Shown here one piece after another: positions 1-7,796 of a stretch of DNA of 64,000 nucleotides (position 1 is the stretch's first letter; every line of letters begins with the position of its first letter). This DNA comes from an uncultured Eubacterium sp. (lineage in GTDB: Bacteria > Bacillota > Clostridia > Oscillospirales > Acutalibacteraceae), in the NCBI GenBank assembly GCA_944380545.1, contig CALWHV010000007.1:328116-392115 (forward strand), in the 5' to 3' direction. Position numbers and translations under genes: made by a program. Under the pieces are notes generated by a model, which was given only the letters and a program-made list of their open reading frames with translations, had not been told where the DNA came from and ran no database searches.

Positions 1-507
1 ATCTCCTATGAGGTGCCCGCGGCGGAGAGCGCGATCTCCGCAATGGGGCACACGGGCGGCCTTTCCTACGAGATAACCGACCCTGTGGAATTTTCCGCCG
101 TTGCGTGGGTAATGACGCTCGGCTCCGTTATGCCGCTGATACTTGTGCCGTTTCTGCTTAAATTCATCCAGAAAAAGATAGGCGGCGCCGTAAGCAAAAA
201 CGCCGCGTGGGCAAACGCAATGAGCGCAGCCGCGTTTATAGGGCTTATAAGCGCGTTTATCGGCAGAGCCGTGCTGGGCACCGGCGAGCCGGACCAGATA
301 GGCGACGGCGCAGGCGTTATGAGCGTTGCCGCGCTGCTTATATCAATGGCGGCGATGTTCGTCTTTATGCAGATACAGAAAAAGAAAAACATAGGCTGGC
401 TGGAGTCGATGGCGATGCCGCTTAGTATGTTTATCGCCCTTGCCGCCGTCATTGCGCTTCACAGCGTGCTGCCGGGCGATATTGCCGTGCTGGAATGGAG
501 GGGCTGA
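1..507 (+). CDS. Multi-spanning membrane protein (DUF5058-like), 5' end outside window
   Basis: The frame is open from base 1, so the true start lies upstream and only the C-terminal part is seen. The visible part has four hydrophobic spans, beginning with the segment around VAWVMTLG and ending near the C terminus, separated by short charged loops such as FIQKKIG. The overall look recalls the DUF5058 family of Firmicutes membrane proteins; that is recognition from memory and not proven. The stop at 505-507 is immediately followed by the start of a second membrane protein, so the two are almost certainly co-translated and may form one transporter or permease complex. Substrate cannot be inferred. 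Confidence 0.6.
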   Translation: MSYEVPAAESAISAMGHTGGLSYEITDPVEFSAVAWVMTLGSVMPLILVPFLLKFIQKKIGGAVSKNAAWANAMSAAAFIGLISAFIGRAVLGTGEPDQIGDGAGVMSVAALLISMAAMFVFMQIQKKKNIGWLESMAMPLSMFIALAAVIALHSVLPGDIAVLEWRG

Positions 508-508
508 T

Positions 509-1165
509 ATGGAAAATTACAACAACAAAACTCATATCTACGGCCGCTTCTGGGTTATCACGGCGCTTGTTTTCTTCCTGCTGATACCGCTTACAATCTC
601 CGCGCATTTCAACGCCTTTCCCGGCGCCGAGGTGGTTTTCAAGGGCCTTGCGCCCATAGCGCTGCTCTTTTACCCCACGGCGGTTATAGAGGTGTTTACC
701 TACACGCCAATGCTCGGCCCCGGCGCAACCTATCTTGCGTTCGTAACGGGCAACATAAACAATCTGAAGCTGCCGTGCGCCCTCTCCGCTATGGAGAGCG
801 CAAAGGTCAACGCCAACTCCGACGAGGGCGAGATACTTTCAACGATAGCCGTTGCCGCCTCCTCCATAACCACCACGGTTATCATCGCCGTGGGCGTTGT
901 GGCGTTCGCGCCCTTTTTGCCGTATCTTACGGCTGAGGATTCCGTGCTTGCGCCCGCGTTCCAGCAGGTGGTGCCCGCGCTCTTCGGCGCGCTCGGAATG
1001 AGCTATATTGCAAAGCACTTCAAGATAAGCATAGTTCCGATAGCGGTCATCTGCCTTATGCTGCTGTTCAAGGGCGATCTTGCCGTGGGCGTGCTCATCC
1101 CCGTGGGCGTTATAGTTGCGCTGCTCTCGACCCATATTATGTTTAAAAAAGGCTGGATAAAATAG
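509..1165 (+). CDS. Six-span membrane protein, partner of the preceding gene
   Basis: A 218-residue protein with about six predicted membrane spans and no soluble domain. I chose the ATG at 509 because a GGAGGGG ribosome site lies at 496-502 and the preceding stop codon ends only one base before it; an upstream in-frame start at 440 would overlap the previous gene heavily. The polar segment near residues 75-110 contains AFVTGNINNLKLP, possibly a re-entrant or cytoplasmic loop. Genes with this arrangement often encode paired subunits of a secondary transporter, but I do not recognise a named family beyond that. A terminator follows directly, so this gene ends its operon. Confidence 0.6.
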   Translation: MENYNNKTHIYGRFWVITALVFFLLIPLTISAHFNAFPGAEVVFKGLAPIALLFYPTAVIEVFTYTPMLGPGATYLAFVTGNINNLKLPCALSAMESAKVNANSDEGEILSTIAVAASSITTTVIIAVGVVAFAPFLPYLTAEDSVLAPAFQQVVPALFGALGMSYIAKHFKISIVPIAVICLMLLFKGDLAVGVLIPVGVIVALLSTHIMFKKGWIK

Positions 1166-1170
1166 TGTTA

Positions 1171-1206
1171 AGCAGGCGTTTCTGTGTTGAAGCGCCTGCT
1201 TTTTAT
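1171..1206 (+). terminator. Intrinsic terminator after the membrane protein pair
   Basis: Stem AGCAGGCG (1171-1178) pairs with CGCCTGCT (1193-1200) and is followed by a T run. Confidence 0.8.
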
Positions 1207-1272
1207 ATTTGATAATTTCTTTGCGGTCTGCTATAATCTACGGTATTGAGCCCTGCCGCGGGCAAATTACAC

Positions 1273-1301
1273 TTGTATATCAACGCGGGATTTAGTATAA
1301 T
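1273..1301 (+). promoter_or_regulatory. Promoter for the Nudix-fusion operon
   Basis: TTGTAT at 1273-1278 and TATAAT at 1296-1301 with a 17-base spacer. Transcription would begin near 1308, which makes an ATG at 1308 unlikely as translation start and supports 1332. Confidence 0.65.
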
Positions 1302-1331
1302 ACCAATATGCAGTATGACGGTGGTGAGAAA

Positions 1332-2051
1332 ATGCTCGGAAAATATGTGCGCATCCGCGTTGACCGGCCTATCGGCAGCACGGATGAGGACACGGGCTAC
1401 ACTTATCCGCTGAATTTCGGGGCGGTTTACGGTTACGAAAACCTTTGCTCCTTCGTTATGGGGATAGACCACCCCGTTCACAATTTTGACGGACGGGTGA
1501 TAGCCACGCTCAACCCGAGGGGAAAAGGGCGGCAGATACTTATAACCGCGCCCAAAAGCACGCGGTTTATTATCAACGATATAAAAAAATATATAGATGT
1601 TAAAAAGGATTTTCCGCAATATAAGCTGGACTGCCTTTACGAAAGCAGCTGCGGCGCGGTGGTTTTCCGCGATATAAAGGGCGAGGTGCGCTACCTGCTG
1701 ATAAAAAACAGGCGCTCCGCCCACTGGGGCTTTCCGAAGGGGCATATCGAGCCGGGCGAAACAAAGCATCAAACGGCTGTGCGCGAGGTGCTGGAGGAAA
1801 CCGGCATCCATGTTAAGCTGATAGACGGATTTGAAAGCGTTTCAAAATACAGGATACAGAATAAGATTGAAAAAACCGTTTCCATCTTTGTGGGCACAAC
1901 GGCTGACACCTCCACCTCCATCCAGCCGGAGGAGATAGAGGATTATATCTGGCTTACCTACGACAGGGCGCTGAGCATCCTGAAATTTGACAACGATAAG
2001 GAAATCATCAAGGAAGCGCACGAATTTTTAAATTCGCACAACTATATCTGA
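1332..2051 (+). CDS. Inorganic-pyrophosphatase-like domain fused to Nudix hydrolase
   Basis: The C-terminal half (from about residue 110) is a Nudix hydrolase: the box begins at residue 137 with GHIEPGE and continues with REVLEETG, giving the glycine, arginine and paired glutamates that bind divalent metal and cleave nucleoside-diphosphate-linked substrates such as Ap4A or NDP-sugars. The first ~85 residues resemble the short clostridial inorganic-pyrophosphatase-like proteins (VRIRVDRPIGS, then a GIDHPVHNF segment like GVDKPV in that family), apparently without the full set of acidic catalytic residues. Start at 1332 is chosen from the GGTGGTGAG site just upstream. It opens an operon with the two following genes. 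Substrate is unknown. Confidence 0.8.
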   Translation: MLGKYVRIRVDRPIGSTDEDTGYTYPLNFGAVYGYENLCSFVMGIDHPVHNFDGRVIATLNPRGKGRQILITAPKSTRFIINDIKKYIDVKKDFPQYKLDCLYESSCGAVVFRDIKGEVRYLLIKNRRSAHWGFPKGHIEPGETKHQTAVREVLEETGIHVKLIDGFESVSKYRIQNKIEKTVSIFVGTTADTSTSIQPEEIEDYIWLTYDRALSILKFDNDKEIIKEAHEFLNSHNYI

Positions 2052-2060
2052 GGAGATAAA

Positions 2061-3209
2061 ATGACTTCTGAACAGGAGCAGCTTATACGCGCTTGCCGCG
2101 CTTTTCTGCAAAACGAAAGCTATGAGCCGGAGGGCTGCGATATTACGGCGCTTGCAGCCGAAGCGGCGCGGCACAATCTGTTCGGCGTGCTGTACTGCGC
2201 GGCGCAGGAAAGCTGCGCGGAAAACGAAAAGCTCAGGCGCGCGTTTGAGGACTGCATATTCGCAAACGGGCTTGCCCATTCGGTGTGCGACAGTGCGGCT
2301 CAGGCGCTGGAGGGCGCGGGGATACGCTTTGTGACCTTCAAGGGCGCCGCGCTGGACAGATATTATCCGGTGCCGCAGGCGCGCACGATGGGCGACGCGG
2401 ACATTCTTATAGACGCGCAAAACAGAGCTGAGGCAAAAAAGGCGCTATGCGCCGCCGGCTTCACCTGCGAGCACTGCAACGGTCCCGTGTGGGAATACAC
2501 GAAAAACGGTATGCGCTTTGAGGTGCACACCTCTTTGGTAAACGGCAGGATAGGCTCTTCAAGCGCGGTTGAATTTTTTTCCGACGCCATTGAGCACGCG
2601 CATTTCAGCGGCCTTTGCGGCAGCTTTGATTTGCAGTACCATTTTGAATATCTGATAGCGCACCTTGCGCACCATATCTGCTTTTACGGCGCGGGGATAA
2701 GAATGGTGCTTGACCTTGCCGTTATGCTTACATACTGCAGCGTTTCGGCAGACGAAGCTGTAAAAACGCTCTCTGAATGCGGGCTCGGCGATTTTGCAAA
2801 AGCCGCGCTGGCGATATGCTTTAAATGGTTCGGCGTGGGTATTGACGGCGTTTCGGCAGACGACGAGGCGTGCGAGCTTATAGCCGGGCACGGCGCGTTC
2901 GGGATGAGCAACAGGAATGTTGCCGCCGCGCTCCAGCGCCGCGATCTGGAGGAGAACGCAGGCTCCTGCGCCGCCGCGCAGCGGCTCAGGCTGCTGTTTC
3001 CGCCGTATAGGCGGCTCAAGGACATCCCGTATATACATTTTATCGAGGGCAGGCCGTATCTTACTCCCGCGGCTTGGGTATACAGGATATTTTATAATTT
3101 AAGGCACAGGAAAGCCCTGCTCAAAAGCGCCGCCGCCAGAATGAGCGAAAGCGGCACGCACGAGGAGGCGCAAAACGAGCTGGAAATCTTAAAACGCATA
3201 GGCCTTTGA
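2061..3209 (+). CDS. Nucleotidyltransferase family protein (PF14907-like)
   Basis: A 382-residue protein resembling the uncharacterised nucleotidyltransferase family NTP_transf_5. The diagnostic stretch is a KGAAL motif near residue 93, followed by the acidic motif GDADILID near residue 111, equivalent to the metal-binding GDxDxL of nucleotidyltransferases. The rest is mostly helical and carries a second conserved-looking HLAHHI segment in the middle. The family is often found beside capsule, peptide or phage genes and probably transfers a nucleotide to an unknown acceptor. ATG at 2061 has a GAGGAG site 9 bases upstream and lies 9 bases after the Nudix gene stop, so both are probably one transcript. 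Target is unknown. Confidence 0.7.
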   Translation: MTSEQEQLIRACRAFLQNESYEPEGCDITALAAEAARHNLFGVLYCAAQESCAENEKLRRAFEDCIFANGLAHSVCDSAAQALEGAGIRFVTFKGAALDRYYPVPQARTMGDADILIDAQNRAEAKKALCAAGFTCEHCNGPVWEYTKNGMRFEVHTSLVNGRIGSSSAVEFFSDAIEHAHFSGLCGSFDLQYHFEYLIAHLAHHICFYGAGIRMVLDLAVMLTYCSVSADEAVKTLSECGLGDFAKAALAICFKWFGVGIDGVSADDEACELIAGHGAFGMSNRNVAAALQRRDLEENAGSCAAAQRLRLLFPPYRRLKDIPYIHFIEGRPYLTPAAWVYRIFYNLRHRKALLKSAAARMSESGTHEEAQNELEILKRIGL

Positions 3210-3232
3210 CGGCGATGCACGGAGGGACTGTT

Positions 3233-4963
3233 ATGGTATTTCTGATAATTCTTCTTGTATTGACAGCGATAGCCGCGGCGGCGTTCGCAGTTTGGTTCAT
3301 AACATATAAAAACAGCGGCAAATGCCCGCTGTGCGCGCTGCAAAAGCTGCGCCGCCCCACAAGGGTGACTATGGATATAGAAAACGAGCCGCAGTATTCC
3401 GATTCCTATGCGCTGACCCCGCCGATGGGCTGGAGCAGCTGGAACACCTTTCGCCAGAACATAAGCGAGGAGCTTGTTTTGAGCACCGCCGAGGCGGTAA
3501 AAAACAGCGGACTGCTTGACGCCGGCTACCAATACATCAATTTTGACGACTGCTGGCACAGCTCGCTGCGCGATGAAAACGGCAGGCTTCAGGGCGATCT
3601 TGAAAGGTTCCCGCGCGGGATACAGCCCGTTATCCAGGAGATAAACAGGATGGGTATGAAGGTCGGCCTTTATTCCTCAAACGGCACGCTTACCTGCGAG
3701 GACCTGCCGGCGAGCCTCGGCAGAGAGGAGCTGGACGCTGAGACGATAGCCTCCTGGGGCTGCGAATATTTTAAATACGATTTCTGCCACCACAAGGTGA
3801 TAAGCGGCGAGGCGCCCGTTATAGAGGCGCTTGCAATAAGCCGGCCGGGCGAAAAGGCGCAGCTAACGCTCTATCCGGAGGACGCCGAGCTCAGCGGCAG
3901 GGCGCGGATAATGAACATCAAAAAGCTGCCGAGCGGCAAGGGCATCGGTATGCTCAACCACGGCGCGGGCAGGGCGGTTTTCCGCCCCACGGTAAACAGC
4001 GCCGGAAAATATGTGCTCACCGTTATGTACTACAAGCAGCTTGCAACGCGCGAGCAGTATCTGCAATTCATCATAAACGGCAAGGTATTTGAGGTGTTCT
4101 TCCCCACCGCCAAGGGCTTTACGCCCACGGGCAGGGCGCAGGTGATGATCGAGCTGCGCGAGGGCGAAAACGAGATGATAGTTATGAATCCCGTGGTCAC
4201 CCCGGCGGACAGCTCCTATATCCAGTACAGCCGTATGGGCAGGGCGCTCAAGGAGGCGGCTCACAAGGCGGCTGTTGAAAAGGGCATGCGCGAAAAGCCG
4301 ATAGTTTTCTCCATCTGCGAATGGGGTATGGCGTTTCCGTGGCACTGGGGCTCGCGCGCGGGCAATCTTTGGCGCACCACGCCGGATATCTCAGCAAACT
4401 GGAAGAGCATCCATATGATATACAGCCACAACATTCGCCTTTACCGCCACGCCCGTCCCGGCGCGTGGAACGACCCCGATATGCTTGAGGTGGGCAACGG
4501 CAAACTGACCGAAAACGAAAACAAAACGCATTTCTCGCTCTGGTGTATGATGGCGGCGCCGCTGATACTCGGCAACGATGTGCGCACCTTTGTTTCGGCG
4601 GACGGCACGCCGGCGGAGAACAACCCCGTGCTTAAGACCGTTACAAACAAAGAGCTTATAGCCATAGACCAGGACGCGCTCGGCAAGCCGGCAAAGCGCA
4701 TCAAAAAGGTGCGCGGCGTGGATATTATTGCAAGGCCGCTTGAGGGCGGCGACATCGCCGTGTGCTTCTACAACCCCTCCTCCGGCGTTAAGGGCTTTTC
4801 GCTTGACCTTGGCGAGATCACGGCGGACGAATATCTTGAAATGCCGCAGCAGCCCTCCTATCAGCTTCACGAGCTATGGAGCGGCGAGCGCTTCAACGCA
4901 AAAACCGTTTCCGCCTCGCTGCAAAAGCACGAGAGCAGGATATACAGGATAAGCAGAGGATAA
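3233..4963 (+). CDS. Membrane-anchored GH27 alpha-galactosidase-like glycosidase
   Basis: Family GH27 (clan D) alpha-galactosidase/N-acetylgalactosaminidase-like enzyme of 576 residues. After one N-terminal membrane span (residues ~2-22) comes the catalytic barrel: opening motif TPPMGWSSWNTF, FDDCWH, nucleophile Asp183 in KYDFC, acid/base Asp385 in TTPDISANW, and the GAWNDPDMLEVG loop. Between the nucleophile strand and the SICEWG strand lies an insert of ~130 residues (about 200-335) rich in beta strands that looks like a CBM35/CBM6-type carbohydrate-binding sandwich. The usual C-terminal beta domain ends the protein. Start at 3233 has a GGAGG site at 3221-3225. The anchor has no lipobox, so the enzyme is likely held at the outer face of the membrane by the N-terminal helix. 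Confidence 0.85.
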   Translation: MVFLIILLVLTAIAAAAFAVWFITYKNSGKCPLCALQKLRRPTRVTMDIENEPQYSDSYALTPPMGWSSWNTFRQNISEELVLSTAEAVKNSGLLDAGYQYINFDDCWHSSLRDENGRLQGDLERFPRGIQPVIQEINRMGMKVGLYSSNGTLTCEDLPASLGREELDAETIASWGCEYFKYDFCHHKVISGEAPVIEALAISRPGEKAQLTLYPEDAELSGRARIMNIKKLPSGKGIGMLNHGAGRAVFRPTVNSAGKYVLTVMYYKQLATREQYLQFIINGKVFEVFFPTAKGFTPTGRAQVMIELREGENEMIVMNPVVTPADSSYIQYSRMGRALKEAAHKAAVEKGMREKPIVFSICEWGMAFPWHWGSRAGNLWRTTPDISANWKSIHMIYSHNIRLYRHARPGAWNDPDMLEVGNGKLTENENKTHFSLWCMMAAPLILGNDVRTFVSADGTPAENNPVLKTVTNKELIAIDQDALGKPAKRIKKVRGVDIIARPLEGGDIAVCFYNPSSGVKGFSLDLGEITADEYLEMPQQPSYQLHELWSGERFNAKTVSASLQKHESRIYRISRG

Positions 4964-4965
4964 TT

Positions 4966-5490
4966 ATGCTTGAAAAGCTTACGCCGGCAGACGCCGATTC
5001 CGTTTACGACCTGATGCTTCTAAGCTTCCCCGAAAACGAGCTGAGGAGCAGAGAGGACCACAAAAATATGTTTTCCGACGCGCGCTTCAACGCCTACGGA
5101 GTAAAAAACGAAAGCGGCGGGCTTTCGGCGTTCATCACCTTTTGGCGGCTGAACGGCTTTACCTTCGGCGAGCATTTTGCCGTTGACCCCTCGCTGAGAG
5201 GAGCGGGGCTGGGCGCGCGGCTGCTGGGCGAATTTCTGGAGCTTTGCGAGCTTCCCGCAGTGCTTGAGGTTGAGCCGCCCGAAACGGACACGGCAAGGCG
5301 CAGGATAGGCTTTTACGAGCGCAGCGGCTTTGTGCTGAACGGCTACGATTACACGCAGCCCCCTCTGGGACGCGGCAGAAGCGCCGTTCGGCTTATGGTA
5401 ATGTCTTTCCCCCGCCCGCTTGACAAAAGCGCGTTTGAGCGCGTCAGAAGCGAATTATACAAAGAGGTCTACCGCGCCTCGGATATATAA
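4966..5490 (+). CDS. GNAT family N-acetyltransferase
   Basis: A 174-residue acetyltransferase of the Gcn5 superfamily. The acetyl-CoA loop is visible as LRGAGLGARLL, preceded by the beta strand HFAVDP, and followed by the RIGFYERSGF motif characteristic of the C-terminal part of the fold. ATG at 4966 lies two bases after the GH27 stop, with AGAGGA inside the end of that gene serving as ribosome site, so translation is coupled. The acceptor substrate is not predictable. A strong terminator follows. Confidence 0.8.
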   Translation: MLEKLTPADADSVYDLMLLSFPENELRSREDHKNMFSDARFNAYGVKNESGGLSAFITFWRLNGFTFGEHFAVDPSLRGAGLGARLLGEFLELCELPAVLEVEPPETDTARRRIGFYERSGFVLNGYDYTQPPLGRGRSAVRLMVMSFPRPLDKSAFERVRSELYKEVYRASDI

Positions 5491-5497
5491 AGAACAA

Positions 5498-5531
5498 ACG
5501 CCGCGAAGCACGCCCGCTTCGCGGCGTTTTT
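5498..5531 (+). terminator. Intrinsic terminator after GNAT gene
   Basis: Twelve-base-pair stem ACGCCGCGAAGC / GCTTCGCGGCGT followed by TTTTT. Confidence 0.9.
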
Positions 5532-5590
5532 GCCGAATTTTTGGTGAAATTTGCCTTTTGTCAAATCCGTGCAAAATATTAAAAAAAGTA

Positions 5591-5619
5591 TTGACAAAAT
5601 ATGAACTTAGCGTTATAAC
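5591..5619 (+). promoter_or_regulatory. ktrBA promoter
   Basis: TTGACA at 5591-5596 and TATAAC at 5614-5619 with a 17-base spacer, upstream of the potassium transporter genes. Confidence 0.75.
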
Positions 5620-5631
5620 TACATTGACTCA

Positions 5632-5657
5632 CGCGCCGCCCGTTTCTGAGCGGCGCG
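5632..5657 (+). promoter_or_regulatory. GC-rich stem-loop in ktrB 5' leader
   Basis: CGCGCCGC (5632-5639) pairs with GCGGCGCG (5650-5657), loop of ten bases. It lies between the promoter and the ktrB start and has no T run, so it is not a simple terminator. No known riboswitch is recognised; the leader is too short for a ydaO/c-di-AMP riboswitch. Confidence 0.5.
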
Positions 5658-5688
5658 CGATATTCTCATTTGCTTTGAGGAACTTATT

Positions 5689-7050
5689 ATGGGAAACGAT
5701 ATTCCTAAACCTAAAAAATTTCATTTTTCCACCTTTCAGATAATTATTTTGGGCTTCGCGGGCGTTATTCTGCTGGGGAGCCTTTTGCTTTGCCTGCCGA
5801 TCTCCACAAGAAGCGGAGAGAGCGCCGATTATCTTGACTGCCTGTTCACCTCCACCACCGCGGTGTGCGTTACAGGCCTTGTTACGCAGGACACGGGCAC
5901 ATACTGGTCGCTGTTCGGGCAGATAGTTATCCTTGTGCTTATACAGATAGGCGGCATGGGGGTTATGACGGTTGCGATTATGCTGGGGCTTATGGCGCGG
6001 CGCAGGCGCTTCAGCCTTACGCAGAGGAACACGCTGCAGGAATCCTTCGGCAGCCCCGGCGTGGGAAACATAATCAAGCTTACCAAATTTATCATCACCG
6101 TTACGGCGGTTACGGAGATACTTGGCGCAGTTTGTATGTTCCCCGTGTTTTATAAGGAATTCGGCGTGCTCAAGGGAATATGGTATTCCGTGTTTCACTC
6201 CGTTTCGGCGTTTTGCAACGCCGGCATAGACCTGATGGGCTCAAAGGAGCAGTTCAGCTCGCTGACCTCCTACTACGGCAATCCCGTTATAAACCTTGTT
6301 ATCTGCTTTCTTATAGCCTTCGGCGGCATCGGCTTTCTTACCTGGAACGATATGCATGTTCACGGCATAAAATTCAAGAGATACCGCCTGCAGAGCAAGA
6401 TAGCGCTGATAACAACGGCGTTTCTGATAATAGTTCCCGCCGTGTTCTTTTACATCTTTGAATTTTCGCGCGCCCCGTGGGACGATATGTCCGCAGGCGA
6501 CAAGGTGCTTGCCTCGCTCTTTCAGTCAGTTACGCCGAGAACGGCGGGCTTCAACACCGTTGATCTGAACGCGATGACCGAGGTCAGCAAAACGCTTATG
6601 GTGATACTGATGCTGATAGGCGGCTCGCCGGGCTCCACCGCGGGCGGTATGAAGACCACCACCTTTGCGATAGTCATCTCCTCTATGCTTTCCGTATTCA
6701 AGCGCAAAAACGACGCGGAGGCGTTCAAAAGGCGCGTCAGCGCAGACAGCGTTCGCAGCGCCTCGGCGGTTATGACGATGTATCTGGTGCTGTTTTTGCT
6801 GGGCAGCCTGATGATCTCGCAGATGGAGGATCTGCCGATACTCACCTGCTTTTACGAAACCGCCTCAGCGATAGGCACCGTTGGGCTTACGCTGGGCATA
6901 ACGCCGGAGCTTTCGGCATTTTCGCAGATAATCCTGATCCTGCTTATGTACTTCGGCAGAGTCGGCGGGCTTACGCTGATATTCGCCGCAGTTAACGGCA
7001 GCTCTAAAAAGCTTGTTAAATTCCCGCAGGAAAATGTTAATGTGGGCTGA
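5689..7050 (+). CDS. ktrB: KtrB/TrkH-type potassium channel subunit
   Basis: A 453-residue polytopic membrane protein of the TrkH/KtrB family, the ion-conducting subunit of a K+ uptake system. The four repeated membrane-pore-membrane units are recognisable by their filter-like segments: TAVCVTGL in repeat 1, SAFCNAGID in repeat 2, TPRTAGFNT in repeat 3 and SAIGTVGLT in repeat 4, each with the conserved filter glycine. The third-repeat gating region GGSPGSTAGG is present. Length fits KtrB better than the longer TrkH of Proteobacteria. It is followed after 14 bases by its regulatory RCK subunit. Confidence 0.93.
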   Translation: MGNDIPKPKKFHFSTFQIIILGFAGVILLGSLLLCLPISTRSGESADYLDCLFTSTTAVCVTGLVTQDTGTYWSLFGQIVILVLIQIGGMGVMTVAIMLGLMARRRRFSLTQRNTLQESFGSPGVGNIIKLTKFIITVTAVTEILGAVCMFPVFYKEFGVLKGIWYSVFHSVSAFCNAGIDLMGSKEQFSSLTSYYGNPVINLVICFLIAFGGIGFLTWNDMHVHGIKFKRYRLQSKIALITTAFLIIVPAVFFYIFEFSRAPWDDMSAGDKVLASLFQSVTPRTAGFNTVDLNAMTEVSKTLMVILMLIGGSPGSTAGGMKTTTFAIVISSMLSVFKRKNDAEAFKRRVSADSVRSASAVMTMYLVLFLLGSLMISQMEDLPILTCFYETASAIGTVGLTLGITPELSAFSQIILILLMYFGRVGGLTLIFAAVNGSSKKLVKFPQENVNVG

Positions 7051-7064
7051 TAAAGGAGAGGCAT

Positions 7065-7712
7065 ATGAAAACGATTTTACTTATAGGCGCCGGCCAGTTC
7101 GGCGTTCACCTTGCAAAAAAGCTGAACAGCCTGGGCCACGAGATAATGGCTGTTGATTCAAGAGAGGAAAGGGTGGACCAGATACTGCCCTACTGCACGA
7201 GCGCGCAGATAGGCGACGCCTCCTCCACCGATTTTCTTCAGACGCTGGGCATTGAGGATTACGATGTTTGCTTCGTTACGATAGGCGATAATTTTCAGGA
7301 CAGCCTTGAAACCACCTCGCTCGTTAAGGAGCTTGGCGGCAGATTCGTTGTTGCAAGGGCGTCTAACGATGTGCACGCAAAATTCCTGCTCAGAAACGGG
7401 GCGGATCAGATTATCTATCCCGAAAAGCAGGTTGCGGACTGGGCGGCTATCAAATGCAGCTCAGAGCATATCCTTGATTTTATGGACCTCGGCAGCGATT
7501 TCGGCTTGTTTGAGATAGATGTGCCGGACGGCTGGATAGGCAAGAGCCTTGCCGAGCTTGACATACGCCGCCGCCACCATATAAATGTGATAGGCAAAAA
7601 GCAGCGCGGCGTGCTTGATGTTACCCTTTCTCCGGACACGGTGTTCGTGCCGGGTGAAACGATACTCGTGCTCGGCACAAAGCGCGATTTCTACAAAACC
7701 TTTAAGGTTTGA
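7065..7712 (+). CDS. ktrA: KtrA/TrkA family potassium uptake regulatory protein
   Basis: A 215-residue cytoplasmic RCK protein. The N-terminal Rossmann domain starts with GAGQFGVHLAKKL and has the acidic nucleotide-ribose residue in MAVDSREERV, as expected for ATP/ADP or NAD binding; the C-terminal ~75 residues form the TrkA_C/RCK_C domain, the usual c-di-AMP-binding module in KtrA. It would form the octameric ring that gates KtrB. ATG at 7065 has an AAAGGAG site and the gene shares the ktrB transcript. Confidence 0.93.
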   Translation: MKTILLIGAGQFGVHLAKKLNSLGHEIMAVDSREERVDQILPYCTSAQIGDASSTDFLQTLGIEDYDVCFVTIGDNFQDSLETTSLVKELGGRFVVARASNDVHAKFLLRNGADQIIYPEKQVADWAAIKCSSEHILDFMDLGSDFGLFEIDVPDGWIGKSLAELDIRRRHHINVIGKKQRGVLDVTLSPDTVFVPGETILVLGTKRDFYKTFKV

Positions 7713-7733
7713 CGGCTTGATAGGACATAAAAT

Positions 7734-7775
7734 AAAAATGCGTTCCCCGCGTGCAGCGGAGGGCGCATTTTTATT
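7734..7775. terminator. Bidirectional terminator between ktrA and recG
   Basis: AAAAATGCG (7734-7742) pairs with CGCATTTTT (7764-7772); A-rich on one side and T-rich on the other, so it can stop both converging transcripts. Confidence 0.8.
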
Positions 7776-7796
7776 TTGCATAAAGCTGTGTAATTT

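Noticed and set aside
5620..5689. c-di-AMP (ydaO) or potassium riboswitch upstream of ktrB
   Set aside because: The leader is only about 70 bases; ydaO-type riboswitches need over 100 and none of the conserved blocks are seen.
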